Shown: in pieces, positions 8,283 through 16,398 of the stretch
How positions within the stretch are numbered: the first letter of the stretch is position 1
How the letters are laid out: each line of letters starts with the position of its first letter
Source: Proteobacteria bacterium SG_bin9
Lineage (GTDB): Bacteria; Pseudomonadota; Alphaproteobacteria; Rhizobiales; Xanthobacteraceae
Direction: 5' to 3'
DNA: 19,970 nucleotides
NCBI GenBank assembly: GCA_002083525.1
Contig: LWDM01000061.1
Coordinates: forward strand, 1-19,970
The notes under the pieces: model-generated
The model's database searches: none
What the model was told of the DNA's origin: nothing
Seen by the model: the letters and a program-made list of their open reading frames with translations, nothing else
Made by a program: the position numbers and the translations under genes

Positions 8283-8287
8283 TACCA
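8278..8287. promoter_or_regulatory. Palindrome TGGTATACCA, candidate GntR half-operator in the fdh promoter
   Basis: A perfect 10-base palindrome overlapping the right arm of the inverted repeat. With its flank it reads TGGTATACCACG, differing at one base from TGGTATGCCACG in the operator at 13710-13726. The core fits the TGGTATRCCA type sites of FadR-subfamily GntR regulators. Confidence 0.45.
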
Positions 8288-8372
8288 CGGGGAAAGAGGG
8301 ATTGTTGTTTAACGCAACGATGAGTGCGAATGATCGGCAAATCAAATCAGTCGATAGGAAATTCAAATGATG

Positions 8373-8399
8373 AAGCCGCGCCGTTCACCGGCGCGGCTT
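8373..8399 (-). terminator. Hairpin terminator between gcl and fdhB
   Basis: AAGCCGCGCCG (8373-8383) and CGGCGCGGCTT (8389-8399) form a perfect 11-bp stem with a 5-base loop. It begins about 40 bases after the gcl stop on the minus strand. The T run is weak in that direction (TTCATCATTTG). It suggests that gcl and fdhBA are separate transcription units. Confidence 0.7.
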
Positions 8400-8439
8400 T
8401 ATGTGCTTTTGACCATTGGCTTCGTGCGGCCGGCCGGAT

Positions 8440-10188
8440 TTATGCCGGCTCGGCGGTCAGGGCTTCCTCGAACTCGTTGATGGCGTCGATTTCCAATCCC
8501 ATCGGGATGTTCGTGACGCGCTCGAGAATGAATTCGAGCACCACCGGCACCTGATGCTCGGTCATCAGTGCTTCGGCACGCGCGAATGCGTCTCTGAACT
8601 CGTTCGGGCTGCGCACGCGGATGGCCTTGCAGCCGAGCCCTTCGGCGACAGCGACGTGGTCAACGCCATAGCCCTGCGTGTCGGCGGAGTTGATGTTCTC
8701 GAACGCGAGGCTGACTTCGAAGTCCATGTTGAAGCCGCGCTGCGCCTGACGGATCAACCCAAGGTAGGAATTGTTCACGACGATATGGAGGTACGGCAGC
8801 TTGTGCTGCGCGCCGACCGCCAGCTCCTCGATCAGGAACTGGAAGTCATAGTCGCCGGAGAGCGCGACGATCTTGCGCGTCGGATCGGCCGCGCGCACTC
8901 CGAGCGCGGCAGGAAGCGTCCAGCCGAGCGGGCCGGCCTGGCCGCAGTTGATCCAGTGGCGCGGGTGATAGACCTTCAACAACTGCCCGCCGGCGATCTG
9001 CGACAGGCCAATCGCGGTGACGTAGCAGGTATCGCGGCCGAACGCGGCGTTCATCTCCTCGTACACGCGTTGCGGCTTCAGCGGCACCTGATCGAAGTGC
9101 GTCTTGCGCTGCATGGTCGATTTACGTTCGGCGCATTCGTTGGCCCACTCGCTGCGATCCTTCAGCCGCGCGACTTTCTTGCGTTCCTTCGCGGCCTGTA
9201 CGAACAGCTGCAATGCGGCTTTTGCATCGGAGACAATGCCGAAGTCGGGGCCGAACACGCGACCGATCTGCGTCGGTTCGATATCGATGTGCACGAACTT
9301 GCGGCCCTTGGTGTAGACCTCGACTGAACCGGTGTGCCGGTTGGCCCAGCGGTTGCCGATACCGAGCACAAAGTCGGAGCGCAGCATGTTCGCGTTGCCG
9401 TAGCGATGGCTGGTTTGCAGACCGCACATGCCGGCCATCAGCGGGTGATCGTCGGGAATTGTGCCCCAGCCCATCAGCGTCGGGATCACGGGAATGCCGG
9501 TGAGCTCCGCGAACTCGACGAGCTCCTGCGCCGCGTCAGCGTTGATGATGCCGCCACCGGCGACGATCAGCGGCCGTTCGGCCGCCTGCAGCATGGCGAA
9601 GGCTTTCTCGATCTGCGCGCGTGTCGCCTTCGGCTTGTAGACGGGGAGCGGCGCGTACGTGTCTTCGTCGAACTCGATCTCGGCAAGCTGCACGTCGAGC
9701 GGCAAATCGATCAGCACCGGACCGGGACGGCCCGAGCGCATGACGTGAAACGCCTGCTGAAACACCATCGGCACCAGCGCCGGCTCGCGCACGGTGACGG
9801 CCCATTTGGTCACGGGCTTTGCAATCGACTCGATGTCGACGGCCTGGAAATCTTCCTTGTAGAGCCTGGCACGCGGCGCCTGGCCGGTGATGCACAGGAT
9901 TGGGATCGAGTCGGCCGATGCCGAGTAGAGACCCGTGATCATGTCGGTGCCGGCTGGACCGGAGGTGCCGATGCACACGCCGATGTTGCCGGCGACGGCG
10001 CGCGTGTAGCCTTCCGCCATGTGCGAGGCGCCCTCGACATGCCGCGCGAGGATGTGGCGGATCGAACCGCGTGTCTTCAACGCCGAGTAGAGCGGGTTGA
10101 TCGCGGCTCCAGGAACGCCGAACGCGCACGTGACGCCTTCGTTCTCCAGCACCCGGACGGCCGCATCGATTGCTCGCATCTTCGCCAT
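8440..10188 (-). CDS. gcl: Glyoxylate carboligase (tartronate-semialdehyde synthase)
   Basis: A 582-residue ThDP enzyme that joins two glyoxylates to tartronate semialdehyde plus CO2, the entry to the glycerate pathway. It aligns with E. coli Gcl from MAKMRA through GYGVDHVKVAEGL-like blocks with few gaps. The Pyr domain (about 1-165) has Val51 in RHVEGASHMAEG, the hallmark that sets Gcl apart from other ThDP enzymes, which carry Glu there. The central domain (about 190-330) and the PP domain (about 370-550) follow, with the ThDP/Mg motif from Gly445-Asp446 to Asn472-Asn473. The start has GAGGT six bases upstream. The partners hyi and glxR, usually next to gcl, are absent; instead an IclR gene lies upstream and fdhBA downstream. 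It probably handles glyoxylate made from oxalate or another C2 source. Confidence 0.97.
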   Translation of the reverse strand: MAKMRAIDAAVRVLENEGVTCAFGVPGAAINPLYSALKTRGSIRHILARHVEGASHMAEGYTRAVAGNIGVCIGTSGPAGTDMITGLYSASADSIPILCITGQAPRARLYKEDFQAVDIESIAKPVTKWAVTVREPALVPMVFQQAFHVMRSGRPGPVLIDLPLDVQLAEIEFDEDTYAPLPVYKPKATRAQIEKAFAMLQAAERPLIVAGGGIINADAAQELVEFAELTGIPVIPTLMGWGTIPDDHPLMAGMCGLQTSHRYGNANMLRSDFVLGIGNRWANRHTGSVEVYTKGRKFVHIDIEPTQIGRVFGPDFGIVSDAKAALQLFVQAAKERKKVARLKDRSEWANECAERKSTMQRKTHFDQVPLKPQRVYEEMNAAFGRDTCYVTAIGLSQIAGGQLLKVYHPRHWINCGQAGPLGWTLPAALGVRAADPTRKIVALSGDYDFQFLIEELAVGAQHKLPYLHIVVNNSYLGLIRQAQRGFNMDFEVSLAFENINSADTQGYGVDHVAVAEGLGCKAIRVRSPNEFRDAFARAEALMTEHQVPVVLEFILERVTNIPMGLEIDAINEFEEALTAEPA

Positions 10189-10251
10189 GTCGCACCTCGA
10201 GTTTTAGTCTCGAGTGTGATGATCGCGCTGCGAGCACGCGCTCTCAATCAA

Positions 10252-10268
10252 CGGGATTTTGTTTCCCG
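10252..10268. promoter_or_regulatory. Inverted repeat in the gcl promoter region
   Basis: CGGGA (10252-10256) and TCCCG (10264-10268) flank TTTTGTT. On the minus strand this reads CGGGAAACAAAATCCCG, 64-80 bases upstream of gcl. A short GGAA/TTCC-like inverted repeat at this place suits an IclR-type operator, but the match is loose and I found no clear -35 box. Confidence 0.35.
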
Positions 10269-10313
10269 CGCTGTGAGCGTCGAAACGAAATGTTGCGGCA
10301 AATCAGATGATTA

Positions 10314-10333
10314 CCGGTGAAAATCCGGTGAAA
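10314..10333. promoter_or_regulatory. Direct repeat CCGGTGAAA, 11-base spacing
   Basis: CCGGTGAAA occurs at 10314-10322 and again at 10325-10333, so the two copies lie on the same DNA face about one helical turn apart. They sit between iclR and gcl, about 130 bases upstream of gcl. They could be activator or IclR sites, or simply chance. Confidence 0.3.
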
Positions 10334-10366
10334 GCACATGCCTGTGCAAGAACGACGAAGGTGTCG

Positions 10367-11206
10367 TTACGTGCTGCGCGGCGCAGGCGGTTTGCCGCCG
10401 AGTGCGGCGGTGAGTTCGGCGGCCGTGTCGCAAACAATCTTGCCGATCTGCGGCAGCCGTTCATCGGTGATGCGCGACGGCATGCCCGAGACGGAAATCG
10501 CGGCAAGCGGTTCGCTGCAATCGTTGTAGACGACTGCGGCGACACACCGCAGGCCCATGCGCGCCTCTTCGTCATCGACCGCATAACCCTGGCGGCGGAT
10601 CGTTTGCAGCTCCTTGAGCAGTTCGCCGGGGCGCGTGATCGACTTCTCCGTCAAGCGCGGCATGCCCTGACGCTGGATGATCACATGCACGTCTTCGTCC
10701 GAATAGGTCGCAAGCACGGCCTTGCCGACACCCGATGCGACCATCGCGACACGCCCGCCGACCTTCGTCACGGACCGCATGATTTCGCGGCTTTCGATCC
10801 GCGTCAGCACGATGATCGACGCGTCGTCGACCACCGCAAGATTGGCGGTTTCGCGGGTCTGATCGCGCAGCTTGCGCAGATACGGCATCGCATGGGTGGT
10901 GAAGTTCTTGCGGCGCGCAAAGGTCGAACCGACCGAGAAGCTGCGTGCGCCGATGTGCCAGATCGAACCGTTACGATCGAACTGGACGAAGCGGCGCTTT
11001 TCCAGCGTCGTCAGCAGGCGGTGAACGGTGGAAGTTGAGAGACCGGTGCGAAGCGCGAGGTCGGTGAGGCGATAGCCTTCATCGTCCTCGGCGAGCGTTT
11101 CGATCAGCAGCAGCGCGCGATCGACAGATTGAACGCCGCCGTCGCGGACGTCCGATTCGCCTTCTGTGGTGTCGCCGGTTTTTCGGCGGGTGACGGGCTT
11201 CCGCAT
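10367..11206 (-). CDS. IclR family transcriptional regulator
   Basis: With the ATG at 11206 this is a 279-residue protein with an N-terminal winged helix (about 25-90: VQSVDRALLLIETL then LTDLALRTGLSTSTVHRLLTTLEKR) and a C-terminal IclR effector domain (about 100-265, with the family segment ASGVGKAVLA and the GMRCVAAVVYN-like motif GLRCVAAVVYND). A TTG at 11230 would add eight residues; neither start has a good Shine-Dalgarno. It lies 178 bases upstream of gcl on the same strand. In E. coli the IclR protein AllR controls gcl in response to glyoxylate, so control of gcl here is the natural inference. It could also sense oxalate-derived acids. Confidence 0.93.
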   Translation of the reverse strand: MRKPVTRRKTGDTTEGESDVRDGGVQSVDRALLLIETLAEDDEGYRLTDLALRTGLSTSTVHRLLTTLEKRRFVQFDRNGSIWHIGARSFSVGSTFARRKNFTTHAMPYLRKLRDQTRETANLAVVDDASIIVLTRIESREIMRSVTKVGGRVAMVASGVGKAVLATYSDEDVHVIIQRQGMPRLTEKSITRPGELLKELQTIRRQGYAVDDEEARMGLRCVAAVVYNDCSEPLAAISVSGMPSRITDERLPQIGKIVCDTAAELTAALGGKPPAPRST

Positions 11207-11258
11207 CGCTATCGACTGCCTAGGGTCCAATTGAAGGGCGGCACTGATAGCAGAAGGA

Positions 11259-11283
11259 CGCCGCGCCGGATACCGGCGCGGCG
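11259..11283 (-). terminator. Hairpin terminator after the acyl-CoA synthetase gene
   Basis: CGCCGCGCCGG (11259-11269) and CCGGCGCGGCG (11273-11283) form a perfect 11-bp stem with a 3-base ATA loop, starting 13 bases past the minus-strand stop at 11297. The following T run is poor (TCCTTCT). It separates this gene from iclR, although both are on the same strand. Confidence 0.7.
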
Positions 11284-11296
11284 CTGGTATACTTTA

Positions 11297-13462
11297 TTAA
11301 AGGAGGCCGGCGCCGCGGGCCCACTTGTACTTTGCTCCGAGCACCTCGACCGGCAGTTCGGTCGAGTAGGCGTAGGCCGGGATGCCGTTCTGATAGAGAT
11401 ATTCGGCAGCTTCCTCGACCTCGACGTCGCCCGCGAGCGAAGCGACCATCGGCTTCTCGATGCCCTTGGCCAGCATCTCTTTCTTCACCTCGACCATGTT
11501 CTTGGCGAACACCATCGGCGGGGTGACGATCGTGTGCCAGTAGCCGAGGATCAGCGAATGGATGCGCGGATCCGAGAGGCCGAGCTTGACCGTGTTGACG
11601 TAGGTGATCGGCGGTTCGCCACCGGTGATGTCGACCGGGTTGCCGGCGGCACCGAACGGCGGAATGAACTTGCGGAAGGCCGTATCGAGATCCGGCGGCA
11701 TCGCCATCAGCGAGAGACCGTTGTCGACCACTGCGTCCGACAGCAGCACGCCCGAACCGCCAGCACCCGTGATGATCAGGACGTTCTCGCCCTTCGGGGT
11801 CGGCAGCACCGGAATGCCGCGTGCGAACTCGAGCAGCTGGCGCAGCGAGCGGGCGCGAATGACGCCCGACTGCTTCAGCACGTCCTCGTAGATCTTGTCG
11901 TTACCGGCGAGCGCGCCGGTGTGCGACGACGCGGCCTTGGCGCCGGCCGACGTGCGGCCAGCTTTCAGAACAACAACCGGCTTCTTCTTGGAGACGCGCT
12001 TGGCGGCTTCCGCGAAGGCGCGGCCGTCCTTCAGATCTTCGCAGTGCTGCGCGATGATCGTCGTGTTCGGATCTTGCTCGAAGAACGCGAGCAGATCGTC
12101 TTCGTCGATGTCCGACTTGTTGCCGAGACCGACGATCGCCGACACGCCCATCTTCGCCGAGCGCGAGAAGCCGATGATCGCCATGCCGATGCCGCCCGAC
12201 TGCGACGACAGCGCGGCCGAGCCCTTCACATCGTAGGCGGTACAGAAGGTCGCGCAGAGGTTCGACGGCGTGTAGTAGAAGCCGTAAATGTTCGGACCCA
12301 TCAGGCGAACATTGTACTTCTTGCCGATCTCGACGATCTCTTCCTGCAGCGCAGGCTCGTTGGCTTCGGCGAAGCCCGACGGGATCAGAACGGCGCCGGG
12401 GATTTTCTTCTCGCCGCATTCGGTGAGAGCAGCGGCCACGAGCTTTGCGGGAATCGCGAACACGGCCGTGTCGATCGTGCCCGGAACATCCTTGACGCTC
12501 TTGTAGGCCTTGATGCCCATGATCTCGTCGGCCTTCGGGTGGATCGGGTAGATCTCGCCCTTGTAGCCGCCGTTGATCAGGTTCTTCATCACCGAGTTGC
12601 CGATCTTGCCTGCCTCGGCGGACGCGCCGATCACAGCGACGGCCTTCGGCATCATGATGCGGTTCATCGCCGTGACGATCTCGGCGTTCGAACGCGGAGC
12701 CGGCTTCGGCTTGTAGGCGAAGTCGACGACGATGCGCACGTCGGCGGCGATCGCGTCCATCTTGGTCGCGAACACCGGGTTGAGGTCGAGTTCGACGATC
12801 TCCGGGAAGTCGGTGACAAGCTGCGACACCTTGACGATGACGTCGGCGAGAGCTTCGCGGTTCACCGGGTCGCCGCCGCGCACGCCGTGCAGCATTTCGT
12901 GCGCCTGGATGCCATCGAGCATCGACAGTGCATCGGCGTTGGTCGCCGGGGCGAGACGGAAGGTGACGTCCTTCAGCACTTCGACGAGAACGCCGCCGAG
13001 GCCGAAGGCGACGAGCTTGCCGAACGAGCCGTCGGTGATCGAGCCGACGATGACTTCGGTGCCGCCCATCAGCATCTGCTGAACCTGGATGCCTTCGATC
13101 TTGGCGTCGGCCTTGTACTTCTTCGCGTTGGCGAGAATGGTGTCGTAGACCTTCTCGGCATCGGCGGCGGTTTTGACGCCGACGATGACGCCGCCGGCTT
13201 CGGTCTTATGCAGAATGTCCGGCGAGACGATCTTCATCACGACCGGGAAGCCCATGCCGCTGGCCAGCTTGCTGGCGTCGGCGGCGGAGGTCGCAAGACC
13301 TTCCTTCGGAACGGGAATTCCGTAAGCGTCACAGACGATCTTGCCTTCGGGCGCGGTCAGGCTGGTGCGTCCGTCGGCTTTGACTGCGTCGAGCACCTTG
13401 CGGACGGCGGCAGCGGCCTGCGATCCAGTGTCGACTTTGCGAGCTGCGTCCTGTGGTGACAT
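11297..13462 (-). CDS. Acyl-CoA synthetase (NDP-forming), ATP-grasp domain first
   Basis: A 721-residue enzyme of the NDP-forming acetate-CoA ligase group, which interconverts acid + ATP + CoA and acyl-CoA + ADP + Pi through phosphohistidine. The order is unusual compared with Pat-type proteins: the ATP-grasp (beta) part comes first (about 20-250, with His85 in ILHKTEAGG), then the CoA-binding domain (about 262-390, GASAEAGKIGNS at 279-290) and the ligase domains (QSGGIGMAI at 421-429; likely phospho-acceptor His514 in SSHTGALAG). I chose the ATG at 13462 because AGGAGG lies five bases before it; a longer frame to 13534 would run through that ribosome site. It is divergent from gntR-oxc-frc and shares their operator region, so its substrate may be oxalate or formate. 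That is inference; the family also uses acetate, propionate and others. Confidence 0.9.
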   Translation of the reverse strand: MSPQDAARKVDTGSQAAAAVRKVLDAVKADGRTSLTAPEGKIVCDAYGIPVPKEGLATSAADASKLASGMGFPVVMKIVSPDILHKTEAGGVIVGVKTAADAEKVYDTILANAKKYKADAKIEGIQVQQMLMGGTEVIVGSITDGSFGKLVAFGLGGVLVEVLKDVTFRLAPATNADALSMLDGIQAHEMLHGVRGGDPVNREALADVIVKVSQLVTDFPEIVELDLNPVFATKMDAIAADVRIVVDFAYKPKPAPRSNAEIVTAMNRIMMPKAVAVIGASAEAGKIGNSVMKNLINGGYKGEIYPIHPKADEIMGIKAYKSVKDVPGTIDTAVFAIPAKLVAAALTECGEKKIPGAVLIPSGFAEANEPALQEEIVEIGKKYNVRLMGPNIYGFYYTPSNLCATFCTAYDVKGSAALSSQSGGIGMAIIGFSRSAKMGVSAIVGLGNKSDIDEDDLLAFFEQDPNTTIIAQHCEDLKDGRAFAEAAKRVSKKKPVVVLKAGRTSAGAKAASSHTGALAGNDKIYEDVLKQSGVIRARSLRQLLEFARGIPVLPTPKGENVLIITGAGGSGVLLSDAVVDNGLSLMAMPPDLDTAFRKFIPPFGAAGNPVDITGGEPPITYVNTVKLGLSDPRIHSLILGYWHTIVTPPMVFAKNMVEVKKEMLAKGIEKPMVASLAGDVEVEEAAEYLYQNGIPAYAYSTELPVEVLGAKYKWARGAGLL

Positions 13463-13467
13463 GAATT

Positions 13468-13473
13468 CCTCCT
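13468..13473 (-). promoter_or_regulatory. Consensus ribosome binding site setting the synthetase start
   Basis: The minus strand reads AGGAGG, then AATTC, then ATG at 13462. This full-consensus site lies inside the upstream extension of the frame, which rules against the longer start. Confidence 0.9.
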
Positions 13474-13617
13474 GTGACGTCCATTTTTGACTTGCGGGCG
13501 CGAGCGAGCCTTTGGACAACGGTCTCGCGCGCATGAATTTTTCGCCGTCTCCGCAAGCGTTGAGGCGCCCCGCAGATTAGGGAATGCCGTCCACAATAAC
13601 GATCTGTGACGACAATT

Positions 13618-13645
13618 ATTTTACTTGTGGCATTTGGTATGCCAA
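13618..13645 (-). promoter_or_regulatory. Candidate promoter of the acyl-CoA synthetase gene
   Basis: On the minus strand TTGGCA (13640-13645) is followed after 16 bases by TAAAAT (13618-13623), about 155 bases before the start codon. The -35 box lies inside the operator at 13628-13644, so binding there would block this promoter. Confidence 0.5.
13628..13644. promoter_or_regulatory. GntR (FadR-type) operator, copy 1
   Basis: TGGCATTTGGTATGCCA: outer arms TGGCAT/ATGCCA are exact inverted repeats around a 5-base centre, and the embedded TTGGTATGCCAA (13634-13645) is itself nearly palindromic, as expected for FadR-subfamily sites. The identical 17 bases recur at 13710-13726, 82 bases away. It overlaps the candidate promoter of the synthetase gene. 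Confidence 0.75.
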
Positions 13646-13709
13646 GATCATTATTGTCAAGCGCGTTTCGTAGGCGAGGGTTGTTGTGCAGAACCGCTTC
13701 TTGACAGTC

Positions 13710-13726
13710 TGGCATTTGGTATGCCA
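13710..13726. promoter_or_regulatory. GntR (FadR-type) operator, copy 2
   Basis: A second exact copy of TGGCATTTGGTATGCCA, immediately downstream of TTGACA (13701-13706), a perfect -35 box reading toward gntR. I see no good -10 at the usual distance. The position fits autoregulation of gntR-oxc-frc. The 82-base spacing is close to eight helical turns, so dimers on both copies could interact. Confidence 0.75.
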
Positions 13727-13783
13727 CGTACACGGCATGTTCAGCGGTGGTATCCTCTCGTCTCCCGAGGAACGGAGATGATC

Positions 13784-14515
13784 ATGGCTGGAAACGACGC
13801 GAAGAAGACGACGAAAGTCGCGGCTGAGGCGGGAATTTCGGTTGTCCGCATCGCGCCGGAAACGAGTTTCAAGAACAAGGCCTACGAGGCCTTGAAGGAC
13901 GCGATCCTGAAGATGGACATTTACGCCACTCCAGATCCGGTGATGCTCGACGAGCGGGCGCTGTCCGAGCGCCTTGGCGTCAGCCGCACGCCGATCCGTG
14001 AAGCGATCGCGATGCTGGAACAAGACGGTTTCGTGAAGACGGTTCCGCGCCGCGGCATCGTCGTGGTCCGCAAGACCAAGGCTGAAATCGTCGACATGAT
14101 CCGCGCCTGGGCCGCGCTCGAAAGCATGGCGGCGCGTCTGATCACGACGACCGCGCGCAAGAAAGACATCTCGGCGCTGCGCGGCTTCTTCAAGGACTTC
14201 AGCAAGGACCGGCTGCCGCAGGACAACATCGAGGAATACTCGAAGGCGAACATCGCGTTCCATCAGGCGCTGCTGTCGCTCAGCGAGTCGCAGGTTCTGA
14301 TCGACATGACCAACGATATCCTGCTGCACGTGCGCGGCTATCGTCAGCTCACCATCAGCCGGCAGGAGCGCACCGCAGTGTCGCTGCCGGAGCATCTTGC
14401 CATCATCGAGGCGCTGGAAGAGCGGGACACCGAACTCGCCGAAAAGCGTGCACGCGATCACACGCTTGGTCTTGCCACTTACGTCGAAACGCACGGCCAG
14501 GAATTGTTTGGATAG
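13784..14515 (+). CDS. GntR family transcriptional regulator, FadR subfamily (FCD domain)
   Basis: A 243-residue regulator. The winged helix-turn-helix spans about 30-96 (AYEALKDAIL, then LSERLGVSRTPIREAIAMLEQDGFV and PRRGIVV). The all-helical FCD effector domain spans about 105-235, with His160, His204 and His226 at the metal-ligand positions; Asn156 stands where many relatives have Asp. The ATG at 13784 has GGAG six bases upstream; an ATG at 13778 with GAGG seven bases upstream would add two residues. It is the first gene of a unit with oxc (42-base gap) and frc. Twin operators lie just upstream. FCD proteins usually bind small organic acids, so oxalate, glyoxylate or formate-linked metabolites are likely ligands, with the protein acting as a repressor relieved by its ligand. 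Confidence 0.93.
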   Translation: MAGNDAKKTTKVAAEAGISVVRIAPETSFKNKAYEALKDAILKMDIYATPDPVMLDERALSERLGVSRTPIREAIAMLEQDGFVKTVPRRGIVVVRKTKAEIVDMIRAWAALESMAARLITTTARKKDISALRGFFKDFSKDRLPQDNIEEYSKANIAFHQALLSLSESQVLIDMTNDILLHVRGYRQLTISRQERTAVSLPEHLAIIEALEERDTELAEKRARDHTLGLATYVETHGQELFG

Positions 14516-14557
14516 CGGCGAATAAATCGCCGGAGAAAAAAGTCAGGGAGGAAGCGG

Positions 14558-16291
14558 ATGTCCGCAGTCGTACAGAGCATTGCACCTAATGCAGCCGAGC
14601 AGGAATTGACGGATGGCTTCCATCTGATCATCGATGCGCTCAAGCTGAACGGGCTCAACACGATCTACGGCGTGCCGGGCATTCCGATCACCGATTTCGG
14701 CCGAATGGCGCAGGCAGAAGGCATTCGCGTGCTGTCGTTCCGCCACGAGCAGGCCGCCGGTTATGCTGCCTCGATCGCCGGCTATCTCACCAAGAAACCG
14801 GGCGTGTGTCTTACCGTCTCGGCGCCGGGCTTCCTCAACGGCCTGACCGCGCTCGCTCACGCGACCACCAACTGTTTCCCGATGATCCTGATCTCCGGCT
14901 CGTCCGAGCGTGAGATCGTCGACCTTCAGCAGGGCGACTACGAAGAGATGGATCAGCTCGCCATCGCCAAGCCGCTGTGTAAAGCCGCGTTCCGTGTGCT
15001 GCATGCGCAGGACATCGGCATCGGTCTCGCTCGCGCCATCCGCGCTGCTGTCTCGGGCCGTCCAGGCGGCGTCTATCTCGATCTGCCGGCGAAGCTGTTC
15101 GGCCAGGTGATGAATGCCGAGGCCGGCCAGAAGTCGCTGGTGAAGGTCATCGACGCGGCGCCGGCGCAGATTCCGGCACCGGATGCCGTCAAGCGCGCGC
15201 TCGACGTGCTGAAGTCGGCAAAGAAGCCGCTGATCATTCTCGGCAAGGGCGCGGCGTACGCGCAAGCCGACGATGCCGTGAAGGCGCTGGTCGAAACTTC
15301 AGGCGTGCCGTTCCTGCCGATGAGCATGGCGAAGGGTCTGCTGCCGGACACGCATCCGCAGTGCGCCGGTGCGGCCCGCTCGACCGTGCTGAAGGACTCC
15401 GACGTCGTCATGCTGATCGGCGCGCGCCTCAACTGGCTGCTGTCGCATGGTAAGGGCAAGACCTGGGGCGACGCACCGAAAAAGTTCATCCAGATCGACA
15501 TCGAGCCGAAGGAAATGGACTCCAACGTCGAGATCGTTGCACCGGTGGTCGGTGACATCGGCTCGTGCGTAAACGCGCTGCTCGATGGCATGGGCAAGTC
15601 CTGGCAGAAGCCGTCGGACGACTGGATCAAGACCGTGGTGTCGAAGCGCGACGACAACATCGCGAAGATGGCGCCGAAGCTGCGCAACAACAATTCGCCG
15701 ATGGACTATCACGGCGCGCTGGGCGTTCTGCGCACCATCGTTGCCGAGCGGCCGGACGCGATCCTCGTCAACGAGGGCGCCAACACGCTCGACCTCGCGC
15801 GCGGCATCGTCGACATGTACCAGCCGCGCAAGCGCATCGACGTCGGCACCTGGGGTATCATGGGCATCGGCATGGGCTACTGCATTGCCGCGGCCGTCGA
15901 GACCGGCAAGCCGGTGCTGGCGATCGAGGGCGACTCGGCCTTCGGCTTCTCCGGCATGGAGGTCGAGACGATCTGCCGTTACAACCTGCCGGTCTGCATC
16001 GTCGTCTTCAACAACGACGGCATCTATCGCGGCACCGACGTCAATCCGACCGGCGGCGCGGACGTTGCGCCGACCGTCTTCGTCAAGGGTGCTCGCTATG
16101 ACAAGATGATGGAGGCCTTCGGCGGCGTCGGCGTCAACGCGACCTCGCCGGACGAACTCAAGCGCGCCGTCAACGCGGCGATGGATTCCGGCAAGCCGAC
16201 GCTCATCAATGCGGTGATCGATCCGGCGGCGGGCAGCGAGAGTGGCCGCATCGGCAATCTCAATCCGCAGAGCGTCCTGAAGAAGAAATAA
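14558..16291 (+). CDS. oxc: Oxalyl-CoA decarboxylase
   Basis: A 577-residue ThDP enzyme converting oxalyl-CoA to formyl-CoA and CO2. It aligns along its whole length with Oxalobacter formigenes Oxc, with an eight-residue longer N terminus. Glu64 (SFRHEQAAGYAAS) is the ThDP-activating glutamate (Glu56 in Oxalobacter); Tyr128-Glu129 (GDYEEMDQ) match its active-site Tyr120-Glu121; the Mg/ThDP motif runs from Gly458-Asp459 to Asn486. The C-terminal SGRIGNLN matches the segment that closes over the active site. AGGGAGG lies six bases before the ATG. It is the second gene of gntR-oxc-frc. Oxc enzymes can also condense formyl-CoA with aldehydes, so a side role in C-C bond formation is possible but not shown. 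Confidence 0.97.
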   Translation: MSAVVQSIAPNAAEQELTDGFHLIIDALKLNGLNTIYGVPGIPITDFGRMAQAEGIRVLSFRHEQAAGYAASIAGYLTKKPGVCLTVSAPGFLNGLTALAHATTNCFPMILISGSSEREIVDLQQGDYEEMDQLAIAKPLCKAAFRVLHAQDIGIGLARAIRAAVSGRPGGVYLDLPAKLFGQVMNAEAGQKSLVKVIDAAPAQIPAPDAVKRALDVLKSAKKPLIILGKGAAYAQADDAVKALVETSGVPFLPMSMAKGLLPDTHPQCAGAARSTVLKDSDVVMLIGARLNWLLSHGKGKTWGDAPKKFIQIDIEPKEMDSNVEIVAPVVGDIGSCVNALLDGMGKSWQKPSDDWIKTVVSKRDDNIAKMAPKLRNNNSPMDYHGALGVLRTIVAERPDAILVNEGANTLDLARGIVDMYQPRKRIDVGTWGIMGIGMGYCIAAAVETGKPVLAIEGDSAFGFSGMEVETICRYNLPVCIVVFNNDGIYRGTDVNPTGGADVAPTVFVKGARYDKMMEAFGGVGVNATSPDELKRAVNAAMDSGKPTLINAVIDPAAGSESGRIGNLNPQSVLKKK

Positions 16292-16306
16292 GGACTTTTC
16301 AATCGC

Positions 16307-16329
16307 GCCGGGAACGCGTAGCTCCCGGC
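16307..16329 (+). other. Hairpin between oxc and frc
   Basis: GCCGGGA (16307-16313) and TCCCGGC (16323-16329) form a 7-bp stem with a 9-base loop in the 107-base gap between oxc and frc. No T run follows, so it is more likely a transcript processing or stabilising element than a terminator. It could set different levels for the two enzymes. Confidence 0.45.
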
Positions 16330-16398
16330 CCATGCTTTCTCGGACTTTGGTTTTCTCGAACTTTAGCGTCAGAAGGCGCTGATCACACGGAGCAGACG

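Noticed and set aside
8440..10188. A second oxalyl-CoA decarboxylase or an acetolactate synthase
   Set aside because: Val51 in RHVEGASHMAEG and the full-length match to E. coli Gcl identify glyoxylate carboligase.
11129..13459. A 776-codon open frame on the plus strand opposite the acyl-CoA synthetase gene
   Set aside because: It is longer than the real gene but rich in Arg, Asp, His and Val with no family pattern. It is the antisense shadow of a high-GC gene; the minus-strand protein has clear ATP-grasp and CoA-binding motifs and a consensus ribosome site.
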